Source: JBGLNJ01 sp041300525 | GTDB taxonomy: Bacteria; Chloroflexota; Anaerolineae; Fen-1058 | Direction: 5' to 3' | Assembly: GCA_041300525.1 (NCBI GenBank) | Contig: JBGLNJ010000001.1 | Span: 682,001-746,000, forward strand | Length of the DNA stretch: 64,000 nt | Shown: piece by piece, positions 7,582 to 16,280 of the stretch | How positions within the stretch are numbered: the first letter of the stretch is position 1 | Layout of the letters: the number at the start of each line of letters is the position of its first letter | Notes under the pieces: generated by a model | What the model saw: only the letters and a program-made list of their open reading frames with translations | Told to the model about the DNA's origin: nothing | The model's database searches: none | Translations under genes and position numbers: made by a program

Positions 7582-8877
7582 TTATCCCTCCACCCAGAGA
7601 CGACCTTCATGCAGCGGGACGCGGTGCTTGCGGTTTTTCCATTTTATGTTTCTGTCTCTTGTTTTCTCAAAGGTATAGGACTTGAAACCAGCAGCAACTG
7701 CTAGCTCTCCAAGCCACCTGTCTACAGGAACGTACATGCCGTATGGCGCCGAGTCTCCGACCACAAAGCAGGCCAATGCGCCTTGGGCCGTAACACGCCG
7801 CAAAGCTGTCCAGACCTTTGCCATATCGTGAAAGTAGGCGGCAATCATCGTATGATATGGTTTCTTTCCCCCATGCTTCTCTCTTTCGGCCTCCAGCAGT
7901 TTGCAGGTTTCCACAAGCTCCTTCTGAATCGAATCAAGAAGAGGATCGGCGGTGATGCTGTAGGTCTCCGCGACAAGAGTAGCGACGTGTTGAGTGCATG
8001 ACCGGATGAGATATTTCCGAACGGCATCTTGAAGGTCTCCCCAGCCGTGAATCTCGCCAAAGAAACTCATCTCAAGCCGTGTTGCGTCTGCATAGTCATA
8101 GTTATTGCTGTAAGGCGGCGAAGTAATGACAAGATCGGCCCAGCCATCAGGAACAGAAGCACATTCTCTTGCATCCTGCTGATGCAATATTGCCTTTGGC
8201 CCGTGAGACTGCGTTTGACGTGTGGTCATGTCGTGACTCATCAAGTAGACTTTGGCTTCAAATGCTTTGTAGGCATCAATGACCTTGGCCTTGGTTTTGT
8301 TCGGCAGCACATACTGCCATTGCGCAGTTCCTACAGGCGAGCAATCCCTGAGAATTGAGGTCAATGCTAGCCAGGCAAGTTCAGAGCAGGGCGATCCGTC
8401 TGCTGCGGTTTCCCATGCCTTTCGTAAAGAATCCAGGGTGGATAGAGCTTCAGGTGGAAAGCATTTCTTGATGAGCTTTGGATACTCACTTGACTCTGTT
8501 CTGTGCTTTTTGGCCTGCTCAAAGATCGAAAGGGCGTAATCTCGGAATGCTTTTGGATTCTCTCGCCAGTAGAGTTTTGCCCGTGCGATGCGAGCAACCA
8601 GAGGATGTGCCTCAACGCCAATTACATTCACATCGCAGAGTTCACCTTCCAAAAGGACGGTACCCGATCCGGCGAAGGGATCCAAAACCCTGTGCCTTCC
8701 TTTGATCTTTTCTTGTTCGACGAGTTCCCTGACCCACAGAGCTGAGAATCCAGCGGAATAACGAAACCACCTATGGATTGGGAGAGACAGGTTATCTACG
8801 AATGTGGATGTCGTATCTTTTTTGTCTGCTTCTTCGTCTTTGAAGAAGAAACTCATCTGTGTAGCGATGCGTTGCAT
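7582..8877 (-). CDS. DNA methyltransferase with SPPY motif (N4-cytosine/N6-adenine type)
   Basis: The protein transfers methyl groups from S-adenosylmethionine to an exocyclic amino group in DNA. The SAM-binding motif DPFAGSGTVLLEG is near residue 66 and the catalytic motif TSPPYSNNYDY near residue 254. SPPY most often marks N4-cytosine enzymes. FxGxG before TSPPY means the order is that of a beta-class-like arrangement. The length (431) suits an enzyme with an inserted target-recognition region. No restriction endonuclease gene lies next to it, so it may be an orphan methylase. ATG 8877 has no clear ribosome site; ATG 8856 is possible. Confidence 0.78.
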   Translation of the reverse strand: MQRIATQMSFFFKDEEADKKDTTSTFVDNLSLPIHRWFRYSAGFSALWVRELVEQEKIKGRHRVLDPFAGSGTVLLEGELCDVNVIGVEAHPLVARIARAKLYWRENPKAFRDYALSIFEQAKKHRTESSEYPKLIKKCFPPEALSTLDSLRKAWETAADGSPCSELAWLALTSILRDCSPVGTAQWQYVLPNKTKAKVIDAYKAFEAKVYLMSHDMTTRQTQSHGPKAILHQQDARECASVPDGWADLVITSPPYSNNYDYADATRLEMSFFGEIHGWGDLQDAVRKYLIRSCTQHVATLVAETYSITADPLLDSIQKELVETCKLLEAEREKHGGKKPYHTMIAAYFHDMAKVWTALRRVTAQGALACFVVGDSAPYGMYVPVDRWLGELAVAAGFKSYTFEKTRDRNIKWKNRKHRVPLHEGRLWVEG

Positions 8878-9082
8878 GAATCCTCGGTTTCCTACCTTAC
8901 CTACGGTCCGTGTCGCTTGAGCGCATTAGTCTGTGGTTCGTTTCCTGGCAACCCCTTACCACTTCCGCATAGTCGCCAGGTTGTCCAGTGCTGAGTTGAG
9001 CACGTCTATGCTGTGGAGTGGTGTGATAGTCAGCGGTCAGCATACGGGCGGCTGGTATTCGGACGTTCGCCGACCTCCGCCT

Positions 9083-9226
9083 TTACGATTCAAATGTCTT
9101 GAGCATTTCCTCAATCTCCCGAATGAGCGTCGGGAGATTCGGTCGGGTAAAACTTGTCTCTGGCGCAGGAATGTGATTGTGTTTGATATCCGAAAAAATG
9201 TGTTTGTGGTGCGGGAAGGGCGTTCG
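9083..9226 (-). pseudogene. C-terminal remnant of a DUF6516/TumE-family toxin
   Basis: Directly after the stop of the upstream small gene, the same frame continues RTPFPHHKHIFSDIKHNH, then IPAPETSFTRPNLPTLIREIEEMLKTFES, ending at TAA 9083-9085. The PHHKH box and the C-terminal helix are typical of the end of DUF6516 (TumE) toxins. The first ~60 residues of a normal ~105-residue protein are missing and there is no start codon at the head. A perfect 8-base inverted repeat (TCTCCCGA...TCGGGAGA) lies within it. It is probably untranslated debris of a toxin gene. Confidence 0.65.
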
Positions 9227-9496
9227 TCATACTGCGACTCGAACGAGGCCGGCCAGGGTGGGTGTATCGCGCTGAATTTGTTGAACCTGATCACGGTATG
9301 CCGCTTGACGCGCCAACCATGTTCGATAGACGCTGGCCCATTCGCCAAAATCCAGCACCCAGCTATCGTCTTCGGGTTCTTCACCGCTCACATAGGCCGC
9401 ATAAAAGGTTTCCGAACGGATGCCGTATTTCCGCTCAAAGTTCAAGAGGTCTTGTTCGAGAGCGTGAATATCTGAGAGAAGGTCTTGTAATGTCAT
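9227..9496 (-). CDS. Partner protein of a TumE-type toxin-antitoxin pair (putative antitoxin)
   Basis: The 89-residue product starts MTLQDLLSDIHALEQDL and contains RKYGIRSETFYAAYVSGE and FGEWASVYRTW, a helical pattern seen in small genes lying just upstream of DUF6516/TumE toxins in Chloroflexota and cyanobacteria. ATG 9496 is used; ATG 9505 is an alternative. The toxin that should follow is reduced to its last ~47 codons, so this gene is now an orphan. The antitoxin role is inferred from position only. Confidence 0.55.
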   Translation of the reverse strand: MTLQDLLSDIHALEQDLLNFERKYGIRSETFYAAYVSGEEPEDDSWVLDFGEWASVYRTWLARQAAYRDQVQQIQRDTPTLAGLVRVAV

Positions 9497-9509
9497 GCCA
9501 CACATCCGG

Positions 9510-10000
9510 CGTTGATTATACAGCCGAAATTCCGGTTGAAAAAGCGCGCTACTTGCCGGTCTTGATTCCGTCGCGACAGGATTTGTCGGCAGTTCATAGG
9601 GCAACTTGCGTTCAATGCCAGTATTGTACCGCAGGCAGCGTGAAAAGGGTAGAGGCTTGAATTTGCCTTCCAACAAAACGCAACGCAGGGAATTGCTCCT
9701 GCGCATCTGTGTGTCGCATGGCACTTGGTTCATCTTAAAGATTCGGCGGAGATTGCCGTCGCTGATACGCCGCTCTTCAAACGACTTTGCCTGCGACGAC
9801 GCGGCTGGGAATGCCCAACACGCGCAATCGCTGTAGATGGGCTTGAGAGCACAGGGTGCAATGCGGTCAGAAAGGTGGCAGGTTTCAGTGAATGGCGTAC
9901 AATTAACTCGAGCATCCGGGACAACCTCAGGTCGAGATAGGGTTGGCGTGGTTTGCATTTTACCTTTGGAATCCCCGGTGCTCAAATCAGCCTATGGGTG
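9510..10000. other. About 500 bases with no supported gene
   Basis: Both strands have open frames here but none shows a family motif, a good ribosome site or a clean C-terminus. A weakly Cys-rich plus-strand stretch near 9600-9650 was considered and not accepted. The stretch separates the decayed toxin-antitoxin locus from the secreted protease and may contain the protease promoter. Confidence 0.4.
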
Positions 10001-10013
10001 TCTTGGGTGGCGT

Positions 10014-11822
10014 ATGAGGAATGAAAGAAAACTCGTGACCGTGCCCGGTTTACTCGTGCTGGTTGCGCTGATCGCGGTGGCGATATCTGGCTCAAGCCAG
10101 ACCAGTCACGCTCGCCCGGCGGCCCCTTTGGGCAAGATTGCGCCGTGGGTGATGGATCATCTGGCTTCCGGCGGCCAGGCCGAGTTTCTGATCGTGTTGG
10201 CCGATCAAGCCGATCTGAGCGGCGCGGAGGCGCTACCCACCAAGCTGGAAAAAGGCCGCTATGTGCGAGATGCGTTGTGGAGCAAAGCGCAGTCAACCCA
10301 AGCGCCACTGTTGGCGCAATTAGCCGCGCGCCACATCGAGCACCGTGCCTACTATATCGTGAATCTGATTTGGGCCAAGGGCGACCGCAACCTGGCGCTT
10401 GACTTGGCGGCGCGTCCTGACGTGGCTCGCATCGAAGCCAATCCGCAAATCTCAAATCTCAAATACCCAATCTCCACGCTTCGCGTCCAATCTCCACGCT
10501 TCGCGTCCAATCTCCAATCGAGCGGGATCGAGCCGAACATCACTTACGTACACGCGCCGGGTGTGTGGTCGCTCGGCTTTACGGGCCAGGGCATTGTCGT
10601 GGGCGGGCAAGACACGGGTTACGACTGGACGCACCCGGCGCTCAAGCCGCACTATCGCGGTTGGGATGGCGTGAGCGCTACCCACGACACTAACTGGCAC
10701 GATTCGATTCACGTCAACTCGCACGGCGCCAATGTGTGTGGCGTCAATTCGCTTGTGCCGTGCGATGATAGTCAGCATGGCACGCACACGATGGGCACGG
10801 CGGTAGGAGACGATGGCGCGGGCAATCGGATCGGCATGGCTCCCGGCGCAAAATGGATCGGCTGCCGCAATATGGACAATGGCTGGGGCACGCCGGCGAC
10901 TTATCTTGAATGTTTCGAGTTTTTCCTGGCCCCGTATCCGATGAACGGCACAGCGATCCTGGGCGACCCGGCGCTGTCGCCGGATGTGACAGTCAACTCG
11001 TGGAGTTGTCCAGACTATGAGGGCTGTTCGTGGGACACACTGCAAGCGGCGGTCGAGGCGCAGCGCGCCGCCGGCATCATGACGGTCGTCGCGGCGACTA
11101 ACAACGGGTATACTTGCTCGTCAATCAGAGAACCGCCAGCGGTTTACGCGGCTGCTTACACGGTGGGCGCGCTCAACACGGGCACAGACAGCATCGCGTC
11201 GTTTAGTAACCTTGGCCCGGTGATCGTGGACGGCAGCAATCGTCGCAAGCCCGACATTGCCGCGCCGGGCACCGGCATCCGCTCCAGCGTCCCGGGGAGC
11301 GGGTACAGTTCAGCCTTTAACGGCACTTCGATGGCGACGCCGCACGTGGCCGGCGCCGTGGCACTGTTGTGGTCGGCGCGCCCTGCGCTCAGGAATCAAA
11401 TCACCCTCACCGAGCAAGTGCTCAATGATTCGGCGGTCCATGTTTCGTCCACGGCCTGTGGCAGCAGCGGTTGGCCGAATAACACCTATGGCTATGGAAG
11501 ATTGGACGTGAAAGCAGCGTTAGACATCGGCACACTGGCGGGCGTCATCTCGGATGCAGTGACCTCCGCGCCCATCGCCGGCGCATCGGTGCAGGCCACT
11601 CTGAACGCAACGCAGACTTTTAGCACGACCAGCACTGCGGGCGGTCTCTATAGCCTGGACGTCATTTCCGGCGTTTACACAGTGACCACCTCGGCGTTTG
11701 GCTTCCAACCGGCTACAATCGGCGGCGTGCGAGTCGTCTCTGGCCTGACGACGACACAGGACATGGCTTTGTTCTCTTTCAAGGTCTATCTACCCTGGCT
11801 GGAGAACGGGTCAGGCCCATAA
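10014..11822 (+). CDS. Secreted subtilisin-like serine protease (S8) with C-terminal regulatory-like domain
   Basis: The product (~602 residues from ATG 10014) has a signal peptide (LLVLVALIAVAISGSSQTSHA), an I9-like pro-region and an S8 catalytic domain. The triad is visible: Asp in GGQDTGYDWTHP, His in HGTHTMGT, Ser in NGTSMATPHVAG. A carboxypeptidase-regulatory-like beta domain follows from about residue 505 (AGVISDAVTSAPIAGASV). It should degrade extracellular protein. Between pro-region and protease the gene contains a perfect 20-base tandem duplication and heptamer-like repeats (10446-10516) encoding a Ser/Pro-rich linker. The start is chosen for the signal peptide; the ribosome site is weak. 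Confidence 0.85.
   Translation: MRNERKLVTVPGLLVLVALIAVAISGSSQTSHARPAAPLGKIAPWVMDHLASGGQAEFLIVLADQADLSGAEALPTKLEKGRYVRDALWSKAQSTQAPLLAQLAARHIEHRAYYIVNLIWAKGDRNLALDLAARPDVARIEANPQISNLKYPISTLRVQSPRFASNLQSSGIEPNITYVHAPGVWSLGFTGQGIVVGGQDTGYDWTHPALKPHYRGWDGVSATHDTNWHDSIHVNSHGANVCGVNSLVPCDDSQHGTHTMGTAVGDDGAGNRIGMAPGAKWIGCRNMDNGWGTPATYLECFEFFLAPYPMNGTAILGDPALSPDVTVNSWSCPDYEGCSWDTLQAAVEAQRAAGIMTVVAATNNGYTCSSIREPPAVYAAAYTVGALNTGTDSIASFSNLGPVIVDGSNRRKPDIAAPGTGIRSSVPGSGYSSAFNGTSMATPHVAGAVALLWSARPALRNQITLTEQVLNDSAVHVSSTACGSSGWPNNTYGYGRLDVKAALDIGTLAGVISDAVTSAPIAGASVQATLNATQTFSTTSTAGGLYSLDVISGVYTVTTSAFGFQPATIGGVRVVSGLTTTQDMALFSFKVYLPWLENGSGP
10446..10516 (+). repeat. Tandem repeats inside the protease gene
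   Basis: Three heptamers (CAAATCT, CAAATCT, CAAATAC) at 10446-10466 precede a perfect 20-base direct repeat (10471-10490 and 10491-10510) and a partial third copy. The reading frame stays open through all of it, encoding the linker ISTLRVQSPRFASNLQ. Confidence 0.85.
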
Positions 11823-11852
11823 CGATCCTTCTCCCCCACGATTTCCAGCGGC

Positions 11853-12329
11853 TCAACGGTTGCCCGGCAACAAGTGCTCCGGCACCTGGATGGCCACCAC
11901 TTCTCCACGGGCGCAGACCTCGCCCTGCGCGGACAGCGTCGCGGCGACCACCACTTTGCGGCCTTTGATTTCCTTGACGCGCGCGCGGATTTCCAGCGGG
12001 ACGCCGAGTGGAGTGGGGCGCACGTAATCCACGTGCAACGAGCCGGTCAAGAAACGCAAGGGCGGTTCCGTGTCCATCGCGCGGCCCTCGGCGCGATAGG
12101 CCGCCGCAGCGGCAGTGCCCGTGCAGTGGCAGTCAATGAGGGAGGCGATCAGCCCGCCGTAAACATAGCCGGGAATGGCGACGTAATAAGGTTTGGGATG
12201 AAAGATGCAGACTGTCTCTTCGCCATCCCAGTAGCTCTTGATTTGCAGGCCATGTTCGTTCAACCGGCCGCAACCGTAGCAATGGCTCGAGTGGTCTGGA
12301 TAATAATCTTGAAATGCTTTTTCGGTCAT
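11853..12329 (-). CDS. PaaI-family hotdog-fold thioesterase
   Basis: The 158-residue protein begins with an unusual small Cys motif (HCYGCGRLNEHGL) and then shows the hotdog helix GYVYGGLIASLIDCHC and the strand LRFLTGSLHVDYVRPTPLG. These are typical of acyl-CoA thioesterases of the PaaI/YbgC type. The usual catalytic acid of the family is not certain here. ATG 12329 has AGGAG eight bases before it. It is probably a cytoplasmic hydrolase of acyl-thioesters; the natural substrate is unknown. It is followed by two hairpins that separate it from the CpXC gene upstream. Confidence 0.8.
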   Translation of the reverse strand: MTEKAFQDYYPDHSSHCYGCGRLNEHGLQIKSYWDGEETVCIFHPKPYYVAIPGYVYGGLIASLIDCHCTGTAAAAAYRAEGRAMDTEPPLRFLTGSLHVDYVRPTPLGVPLEIRARVKEIKGRKVVVAATLSAQGEVCARGEVVAIQVPEHLLPGNR

Positions 12330-12345
12330 GCCGATCTCCTATCAA

Positions 12346-12427
12346 CCTTGCGAGAGCCAAAAGGCGGCCCTCGCAAGGGACATTATTGGGGCAAGACAAA
12401 GGGCGACTCGCTGCGCGAGAGTCGCCC
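12346..12427. terminator. Two strong hairpins between the thioesterase and CpXC genes
   Basis: CCTTGCGAG (12346-12354) pairs with CTCGCAAGG (12370-12378), and GGGCGACTC (12401-12409) pairs with GAGTCGCCC (12419-12427). Neither has a long T-run. They sit just past the end of the CpXC gene as read on the minus strand and may end its transcript or protect the mRNA end. Confidence 0.5.
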
Positions 12428-12456
12428 CACAATAGACAGATGGCTGATTGCGGGCA

Positions 12457-13878
12457 TTACCTTTTCGCGATGAGAATCTGCGGTTTGGGCTGAGCCGGCG
12501 GCGGGCCAGCGGGCGCCGGCTGGGTCGGCGCCGCCGGTTCGGTGGCGGCTGATTCGGCGATCTCGACCGCCTGCGCGATGATTTTTATCAATTGATCGGC
12601 GACCTCAGTGCGGCCGTCTTGGCGCAAGTCCTCGGCCATACTGCGCATCCAGTCCATGAGCTGCGGGCTGAGCGCCTTGCGGTTGGCTCTTAGTATCTTG
12701 CGTGTCTCGTCGGGGTAAGGCGCTGAAAGCAGCGCGTTGAGGAAGCGCACCTCCGGCGGCTGGGCAGCGGCGATGGCGCGGCTCACTGCCTCCGCCACGG
12801 CCTGCAGCCGGTCGAATGTCGCTTTCTGTCCAGACTGTTGAGCCGCCTGCAGATTCGTTTCCAACACGCTGAAAAAGACTTCGTCCAAGTCGTCCAAGTG
12901 CGCGCGGACAGCTTCGTCCAGATTTTCGCTGACCATGATCTGTCGCAACATCTCGTTGCGCTCATCGAACAGGGCCTTGGTGGCCGAGTCGAGTTTTTCG
13001 CGCAGCGCCAAAATTTCCCGGCGCAACTCGACCATCTGGTCGGCTTGGGCTTTGTCAGTGGCGGCTTCGATCTTGGCCGTGAGCGCCTGGAAAAATGGAT
13101 AATCCAGCAGCGGACGGCCAAAGGTCAGCAACAACTCGCGCGTCTCTGCATCGGGCGACTGGATGAGCTGCGCCAACAACGTGTCGCGGTCGGGCTTGGC
13201 CTGGAATGCCGCTAGCACTGCTTGCTGGGCCTTGACTTTTTGGCCGAGAGGGGTCAGTTCCAGCAAATTGTTGCGGAGCTGCAGCAATCGCGCAAAACCT
13301 TCCTGGTCCTGGCCGGCCTGCGCAGAGGCCAACGCAGCGCTGATCATTTGAAAGAACGTCACGTCAATCTCTGCGGCGCGCTCGCGGATGAGCGTCTGCT
13401 GCGCGGCATTGTCCGACGTTTCGACCATCTGTTGCAGCAGCTCGAGCTTGGCGCTCTGCGCATCGAGCATCTCTTTGGTGATGCCGTCCGCTTCCAGCAC
13501 CGCGTCGAGCAGGCTTTGCAATGTAAAGAACAGCTTGGGTGTGAGCAAGTAGGCTCTGCGTTTTTCCGGCGGAAGCTGCGCCATCAACGCCTTGCTGAAC
13601 TGCCCGATGATGCGCTGCTGATCAGTGTCCCTCAGCCCAAGCTGCATCGGCAGAAAGACAAGGGCTAATTCCTTGTCTGCGTCGTGATAAAGAAACGGCG
13701 ACGCGAGCGCGGCGCTGTTGTGGCACACGGGGCAGGTGAAAGCATTGAGGCGGCCCGAAAGCAGAGCGTTCTTGAGCGCAGGCTCTTGGGAAACATCCAC
13801 GATTTGCCGCAGCGGGACGGTGATCTGCGCGCGGCAAGCCGGGCACGCGATGGGTGTGGGAGTCGGTGGAAATGGCAT
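12457..13878 (-). CDS. CpXC-domain protein
   Basis: The N-terminus has the CpXC zinc-ribbon-like domain: CPACRAQITVPLRQIVDVS followed by a second CPVC pair after about 35 residues, and the ALKNALLSGRLNAFTC block that defines the family. The remaining ~380 residues are helical and charged, ending in a Pro/Ala-rich tail (TQPAPAGPPPAQPKPQ). The family has no established role. ATG 13878 is preceded by AAGGA. No membrane segment is seen, so it should be cytoplasmic. Confidence 0.8.
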   Translation of the reverse strand: MPFPPTPTPIACPACRAQITVPLRQIVDVSQEPALKNALLSGRLNAFTCPVCHNSAALASPFLYHDADKELALVFLPMQLGLRDTDQQRIIGQFSKALMAQLPPEKRRAYLLTPKLFFTLQSLLDAVLEADGITKEMLDAQSAKLELLQQMVETSDNAAQQTLIRERAAEIDVTFFQMISAALASAQAGQDQEGFARLLQLRNNLLELTPLGQKVKAQQAVLAAFQAKPDRDTLLAQLIQSPDAETRELLLTFGRPLLDYPFFQALTAKIEAATDKAQADQMVELRREILALREKLDSATKALFDERNEMLRQIMVSENLDEAVRAHLDDLDEVFFSVLETNLQAAQQSGQKATFDRLQAVAEAVSRAIAAAQPPEVRFLNALLSAPYPDETRKILRANRKALSPQLMDWMRSMAEDLRQDGRTEVADQLIKIIAQAVEIAESAATEPAAPTQPAPAGPPPAQPKPQILIAKR

Positions 13879-13970
13879 TCGACAGTCCTTTCGTCAAAAG
13901 TTGTTCATCATGTTGTAGAGAGTGCAGCGTGGAGCGAAAAACTCGAGTCTTGCGCTTCACGCTCTGCGAA

Positions 13971-15530
13971 CTAACGCGGCAAGGCGAAACTGAATGACGC
14001 GCCATGGCCCGGCGCAGATTCGACCCAGATGCGCCCGCCGTGGGCGTCAATCACGGCCTTGGCCAGATACAAGCCCAGCCCGCTGCCGGCCGTGCGGCGG
14101 CTGAGCGCATCGTCCACGCGATAGAACCGCTCAAAGATGCGATCCTGTTCTTCCACCGGGATGCCGATCCCTTCGTCGGACACGGACACGCTCACTTCAT
14201 CCGGCAGCGCGCGGCCTGTCACGCGCACGGCGCCGCCCGTGGGCGAATACTTTATCGCATTGCCGACGAGGTTGGAGAGCACTTGCTCCAACCGGGCCGC
14301 ATCGGCCTGAACCGTCGGCCAGGCTGGCGGGAAATCCACGCTCAACACATGCTGGCTGGTCTGCGTGCGGAATTTTTCCACCAGCCGCTGCGCCATCTGG
14401 TCGAGCGCCACGTCGCCCAGGTTCAGCTTGAGGCCGCCAGCCTGCAGCCGGCTGGCATCCAACAAGTTATCAATGAGCTGCGTCAGCCGGTCGGCTTCTT
14501 CTTCGATGACGGCGGCGCTTTCGCGCACGGTCGCCGCATCCCATTGGGCGTCCTTTCGGCGCAGCGTTCCCGCATAGCCTTTGATGAGCGCCACGGGCGT
14601 TTTTAGTTCGTGTGAGATGATCGAGATGAATGTGCTCTTGAGCTCTTCGGCTTCACGGAAGCGAGTAATGTCGCGCACGGAGCCGACAATGTTCACCAGC
14701 CGCCCCTCCCGGTCGAACAGGGGCGCGTAGGTGATGCCCACGCTGACCCGCGCGCCGTCGGCCCGCGCCAGGTCGCCTTCGACGTACAGCGAGCCGCCGC
14801 TCGTGAGCGGCCAGCCGCCAGCCTCGGCTTCGGCCAACGGCATCCCGGCGCGTTGATGCTGCAACCGGATCACGTCGTCGTGCAGCGAGCGCAGCGCCTG
14901 CGCAGCGCTCAGTCCCGTCATCCGCGCGAGCGCCCGGTTAAACACCGTGACGCGATGCGCCGCATCCAAGATCAACACGCCATCCGCGCTGGCTTCGAGG
15001 ATGGCGTCGAGGCGGCGCTTTTCGCGCGCCACTTCCTGGTACAGCCGGGCGTTGTTGACGGCGATCGCGGCCTGGTCCGCGAACGACTCTAGCACCTGGC
15101 GCTCGTCGGACGAAAAGCGCCCGCCGTGCTCTCGAAAGATATAGATGGCGCCCACCGGTTGATCGCCCACTGTCATCGGCAGCGCCACAACTTGCTGCAG
15201 GCTCAACCGCACGGCGCGCGCGACGAGCGTCAACTTGAGTTCCAGTTCGGGAATCGCCCAACCGAGCGCGTCCACACGTTCCGGCAGGTCAGACAGCAGC
15301 GGGCCAAACAGGTCGAGCGCCTGCGGCGAAATGCCATAGCTGGCGCTGATCGCGTAACTCCCGTCGTCCTGGCGCAACGCGATCAACCCGGCTTGACCGG
15401 ACAGCATCTCGGCGGCGGCTTGCAGAATCTTGCGCAGCACCGCGCCCAGGTCAAGTTGAGCTGTCAGCGCGCGGCTGATTTCCAGCAGATAGTCGCGCTG
15501 TCGAACACGGTAATCGGTGAGCATCAACAT
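13971..15530 (-). CDS. Soluble sensor histidine kinase, GAF-PAS-HisKA-HATPase
   Basis: The 519-residue kinase has a GAF domain (about 15-165), a PAS domain (about 170-290; GVLILDAAHRVTVFNRAL), the phospho-acceptor box SIISHELKTPVA near residue 310, and a HATPase domain with NLVGNAIKYSP and GLGLYLAKAVI. It should autophosphorylate at the His of the H-box and pass phosphate to a response regulator. No regulator gene adjoins it, so it is an orphan kinase. There is no transmembrane segment. ATG 15530 or ATG 15524 could be the start; neither has a clear ribosome site. Confidence 0.88.
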   Translation of the reverse strand: MLMLTDYRVRQRDYLLEISRALTAQLDLGAVLRKILQAAAEMLSGQAGLIALRQDDGSYAISASYGISPQALDLFGPLLSDLPERVDALGWAIPELELKLTLVARAVRLSLQQVVALPMTVGDQPVGAIYIFREHGGRFSSDERQVLESFADQAAIAVNNARLYQEVAREKRRLDAILEASADGVLILDAAHRVTVFNRALARMTGLSAAQALRSLHDDVIRLQHQRAGMPLAEAEAGGWPLTSGGSLYVEGDLARADGARVSVGITYAPLFDREGRLVNIVGSVRDITRFREAEELKSTFISIISHELKTPVALIKGYAGTLRRKDAQWDAATVRESAAVIEEEADRLTQLIDNLLDASRLQAGGLKLNLGDVALDQMAQRLVEKFRTQTSQHVLSVDFPPAWPTVQADAARLEQVLSNLVGNAIKYSPTGGAVRVTGRALPDEVSVSVSDEGIGIPVEEQDRIFERFYRVDDALSRRTAGSGLGLYLAKAVIDAHGGRIWVESAPGHGASFSFALPR

Positions 15531-15560
15531 CGGGCCGGTATTGTACCAGAGTTTCTCGAT

Positions 15561-15588
15561 TTGCGCCTGTTGTGCTTTATGCTAGAAT
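15561..15588 (+). promoter_or_regulatory. Sigma70-type promoter for the cyclic-nucleotide-binding gene
   Basis: TTGCGC (15561-15566) and TAGAAT (15583-15588) are 16 bases apart and lie 60 bases upstream of ATG 15649, in the gap between the divergent kinase and this gene. Confidence 0.45.
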
Positions 15589-15648
15589 ACTTTATCTTTG
15601 CCCCCAACGATAACCGCCTGGTTGCCCGTCGTGATCCGGAGGAGACAG

Positions 15649-16149
15649 ATGGAGTACATTAGCATACTAAAAAAGACGGATGTGTTTTATGACCTGACGC
15701 CGAGCCAATTGGAAATGGTGGCTTCTATTTGCGAGGAGCGGACGGGGCGCGCCGAAGAGGTGCTCTTTCACGAGTACACACCCGGCAATGAAATGTTCGT
15801 CATCGTCCGGGGAGAAGTGGAAATACTGTTGGACCCGGGCCTGGTGGCCGGCTCAACGGCGCGCAAAGACACCGATTCGCTGATTATCTCTGTCGCGCGG
15901 GATGGGCAAACGTTTGGGGAGCTGGCGTTGGTGGATCAGGGACTTCGCAGCGCGTCGGCGCGTTGCGCGGTGGATCATACCAAATTGCTGGTGATCGCTC
16001 GGCAGCGATTGTTGACGCTGTGCGAAAACTATCCCGAGCTGGGATACCGCATCATGCGGAACATTGCGGCCGACCTGGCGTTCAAAATCCGCAACAGCGA
16101 CATGGCGATGCGAGAGCAGTTGCTCTGGAAGCCCCGGCAGGCGATGTAG
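15649..16149 (+). CDS. Cyclic-nucleotide-binding-domain protein
   Basis: The 166-residue product is essentially one CAP_ED/cNMP-binding beta-roll: SILKKTDVFYDLTPSQLEMV at the start, GNEMFVIVRGEVEILL in the middle and FGELALVDQGLRSASA as the phosphate-binding cassette. It lacks a helix-turn-helix, so it is not a full CRP-type regulator; it may act by binding a partner. ATG 15649 is chosen because GGAGGAG (15638-15644) lies at ideal spacing. It is followed by a heptamer hairpin and a terminator. Confidence 0.8.
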   Translation: MEYISILKKTDVFYDLTPSQLEMVASICEERTGRAEEVLFHEYTPGNEMFVIVRGEVEILLDPGLVAGSTARKDTDSLIISVARDGQTFGELALVDQGLRSASARCAVDHTKLLVIARQRLLTLCENYPELGYRIMRNIAADLAFKIRNSDMAMREQLLWKPRQAM

Positions 16150-16151
16150 GA

Positions 16152-16214
16152 CGTGCTGCGTGTTCCGTGTTGCGTAAGTGTTCTGTGCTGAACGGAACAC
16201 GCAACACGTTCCGA
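16152..16214. repeat. Heptamer array folded as an inverted repeat
   Basis: Nine 7-base units run from CGTGCTG (16152) through CGTGTTC, CGTGTTG to GGAACAC, GCAACAC, GTTCCGA (16214). The second half is nearly the reverse complement of the first, so the RNA would fold into a long hairpin. It lies between the cyclic-nucleotide-binding gene and cinA. Confidence 0.7.
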
Positions 16215-16239
16215 CGAATGTCACGAGGACTGTTTGGGA

Positions 16240-16264
16240 AGCGGCGCGACAGAGCCGCTTTTTT
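16240..16264 (+). terminator. Intrinsic terminator before cinA
   Basis: AGCGGC (16240-16245) pairs with GCCGCT (16254-16259) and is followed by a run of six T. It would end transcripts from the cyclic-nucleotide-binding gene. Confidence 0.7.
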
Positions 16265-16280
16265 GTTTCTGGAGGCAAAC

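Noticed and set aside
7582..9496. Restriction-modification system
   Set aside because: Only the methyltransferase is present; the neighbours are a toxin-antitoxin remnant and a barrel protein, with no nuclease motif.
9510..9836. Possible Cys-containing protein on the plus strand
   Set aside because: The CVQCQYC stretch is isolated, followed quickly by a stop, and no ribosome site or homologous block is visible.
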